From assembly GCF_000430725.1 (NCBI RefSeq), contig NZ_KE387222.1, forward strand, positions 3,389 through 52,832: DNA of 49,444 nucleotides, in the 5' to 3' direction. This document shows, piece after piece, positions 9,547 to 16,114 of the stretch (position 1 is its first letter; each line of letters starts with the position of its first letter). The stretch comes from Azohydromonas australica DSM 1124 (GTDB lineage Bacteria; Pseudomonadota; Gammaproteobacteria; Burkholderiales; Burkholderiaceae_C). Below the pieces are notes generated by a model. The model ran no database searches. It was given only the letters and a program-made list of their open reading frames with translations, and was not told where the DNA came from. Both the position numbers and the translations under genes were made by a program.

Positions 9547-10239
9547 TCACTGCTGACGCACCGGATAGAGGGCGTTGGTGACGACGATGCACGCCGTGAC
9601 GGCCACGCGGGGGTTGACCACGCTGACCTGCGTCTGGTTCGTGGGCACGTTGTTGAACTGGTTGGTCGTCGGGCCGGCGACGTTGGTGGTCACCGTCGCC
9701 GGCGGCAAGGTCACCGCCTTGGCACTGTTGTAGGGATAGAAGGCAGCAGTGCCCAAGCCGATCTTGCCCACCGTGTTGTTCGCGGTGGTGGGCGCGGCGA
9801 CCGCGCCGGCGGTTTCGGTGGTCAGGGCCGGCACGGCGACGGTACCGTTGGCTTGCAGTGCGACGTTGTGGACGTGCGCCGGCACGTCGGTGGCCTTGAG
9901 CGCCACGGTTTCCGCACCGGCGGTATTGCCGAGCGGCAGCGTGCTGGAGGTGCCCACCATCATGCGGCCCTGCAGGTCGGGGAGCTTGAAGTTGGTCCTA
10001 CCGTCACCGCCGAAGTACGTCCCCAGCAGCGAATACAGCGCCTGGTACTGCGCGATCGGCAGCGTCTGGCCGGCGGCCACGAGCGTGTTTTCCGGGCAGT
10101 AGGGGATGGCCATGTAGCACACCTGGCCCAGGTACGGGTCCGCGCCGCAGGCCATCGCGCCCATGGAGGCGCCGCCCAGCACCGCCGCGGCGGCCACGGC
10201 GCGCAGCGCCGACTTCATCGAGTTCTGTTTCCGGGACAT
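9547..10239 (-). CDS. Exported phage-tail-collar-domain protein (MdpB-like)
   Basis: 230 residues. The ATG at 10239 is preceded by AAAAGGAAC, a good ribosome site, which rules out the longer upstream frame. Residues 8-31 form a hydrophobic Sec-type signal ending near AMA-C. The tail collar domain (about 53-96) shows its hallmark run: 'GQTLPIAQYQALYSLLGTYF', 'FKLPDLQGRMMVG', then 'VPAHVHNV'. The Ala/Thr-rich middle and 'NPRVAVTACIV' near the end are typical of microcystin-dependent-protein-like collar proteins. Such domains trimerise in phage fibres; a signal peptide implies the protein acts outside the cytoplasm. It lies between the adaptor gene and the adhesin (130 bp before the adhesin start) on the same strand, so a role at the surface with the adhesin is plausible but unproven. 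No other phage genes are nearby. Confidence 0.85.
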   Translation of the reverse strand: MSRKQNSMKSALRAVAAAAVLGGASMGAMACGADPYLGQVCYMAIPYCPENTLVAAGQTLPIAQYQALYSLLGTYFGGDGRTNFKLPDLQGRMMVGTSSTLPLGNTAGAETVALKATDVPAHVHNVALQANGTVAVPALTTETAGAVAAPTTANNTVGKIGLGTAAFYPYNSAKAVTLPPATVTTNVAGPTTNQFNNVPTNQTQVSVVNPRVAVTACIVVTNALYPVRQQ

Positions 10240-10301
10240 TTGTTGTTCCTTTTGATGTTCACGGGAAAGGGCGGCACCCCAACTCCAATGCCGCTGAAAT
10301 G

Positions 10302-10322
10302 CTTCGGCCCCAGGGGCCGAAG
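10302..10322 (-). terminator. Strong GC hairpin between adaptor and collar genes
   Basis: CTTCGGCCCC and GGGGCCGAAG flank a single base, giving a perfect inverted repeat of 10 bp arms (about 9 bp of stem with a 3-nt loop). It sits 60 bp past the adaptor stop and 63 bp before the collar start. No T-tract follows in the direction of transcription, so it may attenuate or protect mRNA ends rather than fully terminate. Confidence 0.4.
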
Positions 10323-10382
10323 GAAGAAAACCGGGGTGCAGCCCGCGCGGGCAGCAAGAGAACACGCGGCGTCGCCCGCCGT

Positions 10383-11228
10383 TCACGGCGTGCCCGCCGG
10401 CGGCGCCATCAGCACCCGCCCGCTCATGCCGGCGATGAGGTCGCCGAACTTGCCGTCGATGGCCGCGGCCAGCTTCACGGACTGGCTCACCGGGTCCACC
10501 CGGGCGCCGATGCGCAGCACCTTGGCCGGATAGGTCTTGCCGGTCTCGTCGATGGCGACCTGGAAGCCGCTGCCCGCCTTGATCCAGGCCAGCCACTTCG
10601 ACGGCACGATGAACTCCAGCTCCAGCACCGAGTCGTCAAGGATCTCCAGCAGCGCCTGGCCGGCCTGCACGTACTGTTGCTCGCGCACCTTCTGCTCGGC
10701 CACGCGGCCGGCAAAGGGCGCGGCCATGCTGCACTTGGACAGCACGGCCTGGTTGGAAGCCACCTCGGCGCGGGCCTTGCCCACCTCGGCCTCGGAGACG
10801 TCGAGCTCGACCTTGCCCACCGAGTTGAGCTCGTTGAGCCGCTTGTTGGCGCTCCAGGTCTTGTCGGCGGCCTCCAGCGCGGCGCGCGCCTTGTTGAGCT
10901 GCGCCTGCTGCAGCGTGCAGTCGAAGGCCACCAGCATCTGCCCGGCGCTGAAGCGCGCGCCCTCGGCCACCGGCAGCCGGCTGACCTTGGCGCCGATCTC
11001 CGCGGCCAGCGTGGTGTAGCGCCGCGGCATGAGCTGGGCGCGGATCTCGCGCTTGTCCAGCGACGGGGCGGCGGCCGCGGGCAGCGGCGCCGCGGCGGGC
11101 TTGGCCACGGACACGGCGGGCGCGGCCGGCGGCACGGGTTTGACGGCGTCGGCCGCCAGCGCGGGTACGGCACACAGGCCCCACCCCAGGGCCAACGCCA
11201 GGCCGGTCCTGAGACAACTGCTCTTCAT
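10383..11228 (-). CDS. Periplasmic adaptor (HlyD/RND membrane-fusion family), short form
   Basis: 281 residues from the ATG at 11228, preceded by GAGGAG at good spacing. Residues 1-28 look like a Sec signal (hydrophobic core, then ALA-AD). A biotinyl-lipoyl half ('AEIGAKVSRLPVAEGARFSAGQ') precedes an alpha-helical hairpin rich in Ala/Glu/Lys (about 105-160). The second lipoyl half ('CSMAAPFAGRVAEQKVREQQ') and a beta-barrel region ('LELEFIVPSKWLAWIKAGSG') follow. This is the membrane-fusion fold, but shorter than most pump adaptors (350-400 residues). It starts 14 bp after the TolC-like stop, so the two are almost certainly co-transcribed and work together. No inner-membrane ABC or RND partner is visible. 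An adaptor for export or anchoring of the downstream giant protein is inferred. Confidence 0.85.
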   Translation of the reverse strand: MKSSCLRTGLALALGWGLCAVPALAADAVKPVPPAAPAVSVAKPAAAPLPAAAAPSLDKREIRAQLMPRRYTTLAAEIGAKVSRLPVAEGARFSAGQMLVAFDCTLQQAQLNKARAALEAADKTWSANKRLNELNSVGKVELDVSEAEVGKARAEVASNQAVLSKCSMAAPFAGRVAEQKVREQQYVQAGQALLEILDDSVLELEFIVPSKWLAWIKAGSGFQVAIDETGKTYPAKVLRIGARVDPVSQSVKLAAAIDGKFGDLIAGMSGRVLMAPPAGTP

Positions 11229-11242
11229 GGGGCGCTCCTCGT

Positions 11243-12793
11243 TCACTGGGCCGCGGGTGCGGCGCCGGGGGCCGCCGCGGGCGCGGCGATGTCCAGCACC
11301 TGGGCCTCGTCCCACTGCTTGAGCGAGCTGGCCACCGACTGCGTCAGCTGCGCCAGCGGCACGGCGGCGCTGCCCTCGGGCGTGGGCTCCATGCCCAGTG
11401 AGGCCTGCAGCCGCCCGGCCGCGGCATGCGCCTGCGACAGCGCCTGGTAGCGCCGCAGCTGGCTCAGGATGGCCGAGGTCTGGTTGGAGACGCGGTCGAG
11501 CTTGGTCTGCGTCTGCGCCTGCTCGCGCCGGGCCACGTGGCTGGCGATCTCGGCGTCCACCTTCCAGATGCTGTCCGCGCGCTCGAACTGCGCCAGCGCG
11601 TTGGCGTACTGCAGCCGCGCCACGTGCACCTGGGTGAGCACGGCCATCTGCGTGGCCATGCGGCGCTGCTGCGCCACGGCCACGCCGGCCTCGGCCATGC
11701 GCCGCTGCGCCGGCGCCGACAGGATGCCCAGCAGGTTGTACGACAGCTGCAGCCCGGCCTCGCGCCAGGTGTCGTTGATCAGGTAGTCGTCGGTGCTGTG
11801 GTGCGGGCCGAAGCTGAAGGACAGCCCGGGGAAGACCTTGAGCATCGTGCGCCGCGTCTCGTCGGCGGCAATGCGGGCGTTGTAGAAGGACTCGCGCAGG
11901 TCCGCGTTGCGCGCGATGGCCAGCTCTTCCATCTTCGCCGGCGGGACTTGCAGCCAGCCCCGGCTCAGCGCCTGCGCGGGCTCCGCCACTTGCAGCTTGC
12001 GCGCCAGCGGCAGGTTCACCAGCGAGGCCAGCTCGATGGCGGCGGTGGAGAGCTCCTGGTCGATGGCTTCGAGCAGCCGCACGTTCTCCAGCAGCTGGCG
12101 CTGGTAGCGCAGCGCCTCCAGCGGGTTGCGCAGCCGCTCGGCCTCGGCCTTGCGCGCGTCCTCCAGCGCCGCGGCGGCGTCGGTCAGCGTGGCGCGCACC
12201 TCGTTGCGCAGCTTCTGCGCGCTGGCCGTGCGCCAGAACGCGGTGCGAACGTCCTGCATCAGGATGTGCAGCGCCTTGCGCCGGCGCTCCTCGGCGATGA
12301 GCACGCGGTCGGCGTTCTGCTTGGTGGCGTAGTAGCTCTGGCCGAAGTCCAGCAGGCTCCAGGTGAAGCTCAGGTCCGTGGCCCAGGCGGTGCGGGCGCT
12401 GGAGATGAAGGGCGGGGCGTCGGAGTACGCGCCGGTGCTGTAGTTGCGGCTGCGGGTGATGAGTTCCTCGTCGCGGTAGCGGTAGCCGGCGTTGGCCACC
12501 ACCTTGGGCAGCATGTCGTAGTGGCCCGCCTCGAACTGGCCCTGGGCCAGCGACTCTTCCAGCACCCGGGTGCGGCGGTCGAGGTTGTACTTGATGGCGC
12601 GCGCCATCGCCTCTTCCAGCGTCAGCGCGCCCGACAGCGGCTCCACGTCGCGCTGGGCCAGCGCGCGGTCCTCGGCGCTGGTGCTCACGACCTCGGCCGT
12701 CGTCAGCGGCGTCGGATTCATCGATGCGCAGCCGGACAGCAGCAGCGCCGCCACGATCCCGGCGGGAAGGGCGAACTTGGTGGTAGCAGGCAA
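11243..12793 (-). CDS. TolC-family outer-membrane efflux lipoprotein
   Basis: 516 residues. I chose the TTG at 12793: GGGGAG lies 6 nt upstream and the resulting N-terminus is a lipoprotein signal with lipobox LLSGC (Cys22). An ATG 42 codons further upstream gives a non-signal, Arg/Gly-rich extension and is unlikely. The body has two OEP repeats: long coiled helices such as 'LTLEEAMARAIKYNLDRRTR', beta strands 'WATDLSFTWSLLDFGQSYY' in the first half, and 'GLSFSFGPHHSTDDYLIND' with 'LQLSYNLLGILSAPAQRRMA' in the second. TolC-type trimers form the outer-membrane duct of tripartite exporters. It is first in the run tolC-like, adaptor, collar protein, giant adhesin, which suggests a dedicated secretion route. 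Confidence 0.88.
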   Translation of the reverse strand: MPATTKFALPAGIVAALLLSGCASMNPTPLTTAEVVSTSAEDRALAQRDVEPLSGALTLEEAMARAIKYNLDRRTRVLEESLAQGQFEAGHYDMLPKVVANAGYRYRDEELITRSRNYSTGAYSDAPPFISSARTAWATDLSFTWSLLDFGQSYYATKQNADRVLIAEERRRKALHILMQDVRTAFWRTASAQKLRNEVRATLTDAAAALEDARKAEAERLRNPLEALRYQRQLLENVRLLEAIDQELSTAAIELASLVNLPLARKLQVAEPAQALSRGWLQVPPAKMEELAIARNADLRESFYNARIAADETRRTMLKVFPGLSFSFGPHHSTDDYLINDTWREAGLQLSYNLLGILSAPAQRRMAEAGVAVAQQRRMATQMAVLTQVHVARLQYANALAQFERADSIWKVDAEIASHVARREQAQTQTKLDRVSNQTSAILSQLRRYQALSQAHAAAGRLQASLGMEPTPEGSAAVPLAQLTQSVASSLKQWDEAQVLDIAAPAAAPGAAPAAQ

Positions 12794-13224
12794 GGAAAAC
12801 TCCCCAATCCAGTCACACGGCGGGCCGGCCGGTACGGCACCCCCCGCAGGTCTTCTTCCAGCGTCCGCACCGGCCACAGACGCCGGACGGCATGAACGCC
12901 CAACAGCCGCCCTACCCACCCGGCTTTGTGACCGGGTGGTAACAGTAGGCTACAAACTCACCAAGTTTAGGGGCTTTACCTTCAGGCAACTCTTTTGGGC
13001 TGGATTTGGGTTTCGTGAAAAACGGCACGGGCCCCCATGCGCAGTCGGCCTGGCGCCAAGTGCACGCCGGCAGGCACAAGTCCGGCGTGTTTTCCTACAA
13101 AGCCCCCCGGTGGCGCCTGACCGACGCGGCCCGGAGCAATACCCAGACTGCGGGGGGTGTTCATCCTGTCCGTTACGGGCGCGGCCCCACCCGGTGCGGT
13201 GGCCGTCCCGGTGGCATCGACGAC
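12794..13224. other. Divergent intergenic region between tolC-like and rlpA-like genes
   Basis: 431 bp without a convincing gene. The middle (about 12,940-13,020) is AT-richer than its surroundings and holds several short inverted repeats, described separately as a leader candidate. The plus-strand frame reading into the rlpA-like gene from 13006 has no signal-peptide-like start and is regarded as untranslated. Confidence 0.5.
12916..12989 (-). promoter_or_regulatory. Structured 5' leader candidate of the tolC-adaptor operon
   Basis: Read on the minus strand, three hairpins follow one another. The first is TTGCC-TGAA-GGTAA (12989-12976); the second has AAACT/AGTTT arms around TGGTG (12968-12954); the third has CCACCCGG/CCGGGTGG arms around TCACAAAG (12939-12916). 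The hexamer AAAGCC occurs in both the first linker and the third hairpin, 50 nt apart. Motifs such as AAAGCC, CCTAAAC, GTAGCC and GTTACC faintly recall c-di-GMP-I riboswitches, but the full consensus is not met. The element would end about 120 nt before the tolC-like start. Confidence 0.3.
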
Positions 13225-14013
13225 ATGAGTTCTCCCCTCAACCTCCTCTGCCGCTGCCTCGCGCTGCTGCCGCTGGCCTGGTCGCTGGGCGTGGGTGCGG
13301 CACATGCCGCCACCAGGGGCAAGGCGCCCGCGGCGGCCCGGGTCGCCGCGCAGGCGCAGCAGGCGCCGGCCGCCGCGCCGGGACACAAGTCCACGGCCAA
13401 GTCGCAGGCGCAAGCCAAATCGCAGGCGAAGGCCGCCAAATCCACCGGGCGCAAGGCCGAAGCCGCCCGGGCCGCGGGCCGCGGCGCGGCGAGCGCCAAG
13501 GCGGAGGGCACGCGCTCCGCCAGCCGCGCGGGTACGCCTGCCAAGACCGCTACGGCGGGCAAGACCGGCAAGCCCAAGGTGGCGGCGGCGCACGCCGCCC
13601 CGCCCTCGCCCAAGTCGCGCCTGGACTACTCGGGCCGCAAGCGCGTGGGGCAGGCCTCGTACTACGCGCGCCATTTCGGCGGGCGGAAGATGGCCGACGG
13701 CACCCCCATGCGGCTGAACCATCACAACGCGGCGAGCAAGACGCTGCCGTTGGGCACCACGGCCAAGGTGACCAACCTGAAGACTGGCCAGAGCGCGGTG
13801 GTGAAGATCCAGGACCGCGGGCCCTACGTGCAGGGCCGCATCGTGGACCTGTCGCCGGCGACGGCACGCGCGGTGGGCATCACGTCACGCGAGGGCGTGG
13901 CGCCGGTGGAGGTCACGCCCATCGAGGTGCCGATGCCCGACGGCAGCGTGCGCCAGGGCGAGGCCGCGCACGATCCGCTGGCGAGGCAGCAGATCGCGCG
14001 GGCGAAGGACTAG
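13225..14013 (+). CDS. RlpA-like septal/peptidoglycan-binding double-psi barrel protein
   Basis: 262 residues from the ATG at 13225; the longer frame from 13006 lacks a signal peptide. Residues 1-29 form a Sec signal (ending AHA-AT). A low-complexity Ala/Lys-rich linker (30-130) follows, and then the RlpA double-psi beta-barrel (about 141-218): 'GQASYYARHFGGRKMADGTP', 'TLPLGTTAKVTNLKTGQSAV', 'QDRGPYVQGRIVDLSPATA'. RlpA proteins are lytic transglycosylases acting on denuded glycans at the septum. The aspartate of the active site is present (Asp197), but the position of the usual histidine (AAH-TLP) is Ser171 here. The SPOR domain is absent. It may therefore bind rather than cleave glycan. The gene stands alone, divergent from the tolC-like operon. 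Confidence 0.85.
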   Translation: MSSPLNLLCRCLALLPLAWSLGVGAAHAATRGKAPAAARVAAQAQQAPAAAPGHKSTAKSQAQAKSQAKAAKSTGRKAEAARAAGRGAASAKAEGTRSASRAGTPAKTATAGKTGKPKVAAAHAAPPSPKSRLDYSGRKRVGQASYYARHFGGRKMADGTPMRLNHHNAASKTLPLGTTAKVTNLKTGQSAVVKIQDRGPYVQGRIVDLSPATARAVGITSREGVAPVEVTPIEVPMPDGSVRQGEAAHDPLARQQIARAKD

Positions 14014-14076
14014 GTTTTCTTCAAGGGCATCGGAGAGGCGGATGGCGCGGCTGCCGCGCCAGGGCCTCGACGGCCC

Positions 14077-15018
14077 TCAACGGCCGCGCACCAGCGCCAG
14101 CACCTTGCCGGCGTCGAGGCCGCGCGCCTTCTCCTGGATCGCCGGCAGGTAGCGCCCTTGAAGGCCCTGGGCCTCGGCGGCGACGCTGGCGTAGGCGTCC
14201 TTGAGCATCTGCGCCGACAGGGTGCGCCCGCCGGCGTAGTAGCGCTTGGCGACGTGGCCGAGCGCATAGGTGGAGGCGAAGCTCATGCCCGAGCTGACCG
14301 CCTGCTTGCCGAGTCCGCCGAGCATGCCGCCGCCGAGCTTGCCGAGCAGGCCGCCGAGCAGCTTGCGGCCGGCCTGTTCGAGGTACTGCGAGGTCAGGCC
14401 GACACCGACGGTGGCGAGGAAATCCTTCACGTGCCCGCTGTCGAGCTGGTAGCCGTGGGCCTGGCCGATGCGGTAGACCAGCTTCATCTGCAGCGGAATG
14501 ATCGCCATTGTCGAGAGCGTCTCGGGCAGCAGCTCGATGGCGCCGTTGAGGATGGCGGCGTTCAGGATCTCCCGGTCGAGGGCAGCGTCGTCCACGGCCG
14601 GCGCCACGGCGCCCGGGGTCGGCGAAGCCGACGGCGCGCCGATCGGTGCCGCCGCGATTTCCTCGGCCTGCGCGGCAAAGCGCTCGGCCGATGCGCCCAG
14701 GCCGAGCTGGCTGCGCAGGCTGGACAGGAAGCTCACCTCGGCCGGCGACTGCGCCCCGTCGGCGTCGCAGACGCAAACCGCCATCTCGTAGGCGAGCTGG
14801 CGGGCCTCGGCGCTGCCGAGCGCGGCGACCGCGGAGGCCGTGTCCACGCGCTTCATCAGCACGTCCTGGTAGAGCGTGGGCAGGTGCACGCCATGGGCGC
14901 GTCCCAGGCCCTCCGCGATGCGCCGGAGCTCCTCGCGCTCGCGGTCATGCTTGTCGCCGTCGGCAAAGGCGGCCAGCACGGCGATGGTGACGATGGCTTG
15001 GGTGTCGGCAGGGGTCAT
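14077..15018 (-). CDS. TerB-like/DUF697 (YcjF-type) membrane-associated protein
   Basis: 313 residues. The N-terminal ~120 residues look TerB-like (all-helical, acidic: 'LAAFADGDKHDREREELRRI', 'YEMAVCVCDADGAQSPAEVS'). TerB-type domains bind metal through such acidic residues. A Pro/Ala linker follows, and then a DUF697/YcjF-like part (about 150-280): 'AAILNGAIELLPETLSTMAI', 'PLQMKLVYRIGQAHGY', a Gly-rich helix 'LLGGLLGKLGGGMLGGLGKQ', and 'YALGHVAKRYYAGGRTLSAQ'. The Gly-rich hydrophobic stretch suggests membrane insertion. In other bacteria DUF697 often accompanies GTPases and stress systems; no partner lies here. It is convergent with the rlpA-like gene. The precise role is unknown. Confidence 0.75.
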   Translation of the reverse strand: MTPADTQAIVTIAVLAAFADGDKHDREREELRRIAEGLGRAHGVHLPTLYQDVLMKRVDTASAVAALGSAEARQLAYEMAVCVCDADGAQSPAEVSFLSSLRSQLGLGASAERFAAQAEEIAAAPIGAPSASPTPGAVAPAVDDAALDREILNAAILNGAIELLPETLSTMAIIPLQMKLVYRIGQAHGYQLDSGHVKDFLATVGVGLTSQYLEQAGRKLLGGLLGKLGGGMLGGLGKQAVSSGMSFASTYALGHVAKRYYAGGRTLSAQMLKDAYASVAAEAQGLQGRYLPAIQEKARGLDAGKVLALVRGR

Positions 15019-15352
15019 GGGACGGGTTGCAGGCGAGTGAGCGAAGCGGGTTCGGTCGCTGCCTGGCGCGAAGGTTCCGCCTGCGGCTGGTGGCTCATGC
15101 GCACACCTGACAGGTGATAGGTTGAGACGTGGGAGAGCAGAACGAAATTCGCTTCAAGGGCTTGCTGCGTTTGGTGGGCTGGAATGTGCCCGTTGCAGTT
15201 ATTCGACCCGCCATCGCGAATACCCGCCTCGCAGCGGAAGCGGGCATTACAGGCCGAGCTGTCTCCTCCCACGATTCTTCGTGGAGCGAAGAATCATGCT
15301 GACGCTTTCTGGTGGCAGAGTTACAGCCCTACGCTTGCAGAAACACCCAAGC
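15019..15352. other. Intergenic region, lower GC, no convincing gene
   Basis: 334 bp between the TerB/DUF697 start and the AhpD-like stop. Base composition falls clearly below that of the flanking genes. Short frames on both strands lack ribosome sites and family features. The only clear structure is the hairpin at 15273-15295. Confidence 0.5.
15273..15295 (-). terminator. Perfect 9-bp hairpin downstream of the AhpD-like gene
   Basis: GATTCTTCG and CGAAGAATC pair perfectly around TGGAG, 58 bp beyond the stop of the AhpD-like gene. No U-tract follows on the minus strand, so it may act as a 3' stabiliser or a weak or factor-assisted terminator. Confidence 0.4.
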
Positions 15353-15802
15353 TCAAGCCCTGGCCCGCGGCTTCATGCGGAAGCTGATGCCCATGCGGTT
15401 AATCGCATTCATGGCAGCGACGGTAAGCGTCAGGTCCACCAGATCCTTCTCGCCGAACACGGCTAACGCAGCTGCATAGGCCGCATCGGAGGCGTGTGTT
15501 TCGCTTACGCGCGTCACTTCCTCGGACCAAGCCAGCGCAACACGCTCTTGCTCGGAGAACAGGTATTCCGCTTCGCGCCATACTGGAACGAGCACGAGCT
15601 TGTCGACGGACATCCCTTCGGCGATAAGGTCGCGGGTGTGGATGTCGATGCAGTGGGCACAGCCGTTGATCTGCGAGACACGGAGAAAAACAAGGTGCGT
15701 CAGCAAGCTTGGCAGTCCGGTGCCCTTTGTGACGAAATGGTGCAGGCTGGTCATGGCCTTGCCGCCCTCGGGAGATGCCTGGTACCAAACAGCGCGATCC
15801 AT
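15353..15802 (-). CDS. AhpD-like carboxymuconolactone decarboxylase-family protein
   Basis: 149 residues from the ATG at 15802, preceded by AAGGAAA; the frame upstream of it belongs to a sigma-factor remnant region. The CMD/AhpD core is clear: 'LTHLVFLRVSQINGCAHCID' with the redox pair Cys48-X-X-Cys51, then 'HTRDLIAEGMSVDKL', 'FSEQERVALAWSEEVTRVSE', and 'DLTLTVAAMNAINRMGISFR' near the end. Members are small thiol peroxidases or peroxide/quinone-handling enzymes. The gene lies in a lower-GC islet, beside a fragment of an ECF41 sigma factor. ECF41 factors are classically linked to exactly this enzyme family (the 'COE' genes), so the pair was probably acquired together and the regulator later lost. 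Confidence 0.88.
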   Translation of the reverse strand: MDRAVWYQASPEGGKAMTSLHHFVTKGTGLPSLLTHLVFLRVSQINGCAHCIDIHTRDLIAEGMSVDKLVLVPVWREAEYLFSEQERVALAWSEEVTRVSETHASDAAYAAALAVFGEKDLVDLTLTVAAMNAINRMGISFRMKPRARA

Positions 15803-15884
15803 GTGTCGAGTTTCCTTGGATGAAAGGGGTTGCGAGGGGGCCGACATGAGTTCCCCAACCAACAAGACGTTTGGAACGATGAAG

Positions 15885-15989
15885 CTGTGACAGGGCTGCC
15901 AGCTTTTCGGGATTGCGCTGTATCCGCACACGCAGAATTCGATCGCCGTCGAACTCGAACAGCTGATCCGTTCCAATCCTCGTGCTAGG
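15885..15989 (-). pseudogene. Fossil C-terminus of an ECF41-type (SigJ-like) sigma factor
   Basis: The minus-strand frame read down from 15989 encodes 'IGTDQLFEFDGDRILRVRIQ' directly followed by 'RNPEKLAAL'. This matches the end of the SnoaL-like extension of ECF41 sigma factors, whose conserved tail motif is NPDKL. The frame is closed upstream by TGA at 16005-16007. The sigma2 and sigma4 domains are absent, and the frame has no stop just after the motif. It therefore cannot be a working sigma factor. It lies 80-190 bp upstream of the AhpD-like gene on the same strand, the usual ECF41-COE order. Confidence 0.65.
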
Positions 15990-16114
15990 GCGGTATGCCC
16001 GCTTTCAGCCTTGAAAAGCCGGTCGAAAAGACACGCTGTCCGTCCTCAATTGGCCGAATCCAGACGCCCTTCGCACCAATTTTCAGTTCGACCAAAGCAA
16101 ATCCGAACCACCCC

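Noticed and set aside
13006..13224. N-terminal extension of the RlpA-like frame
   Set aside because: It would bury the signal peptide 73 residues inside the protein and lacks a ribosome site.
15015..15272. 85-codon minus-strand frame before the TerB/DUF697 gene
   Set aside because: Overlaps the true gene start, no ribosome site, no family features.
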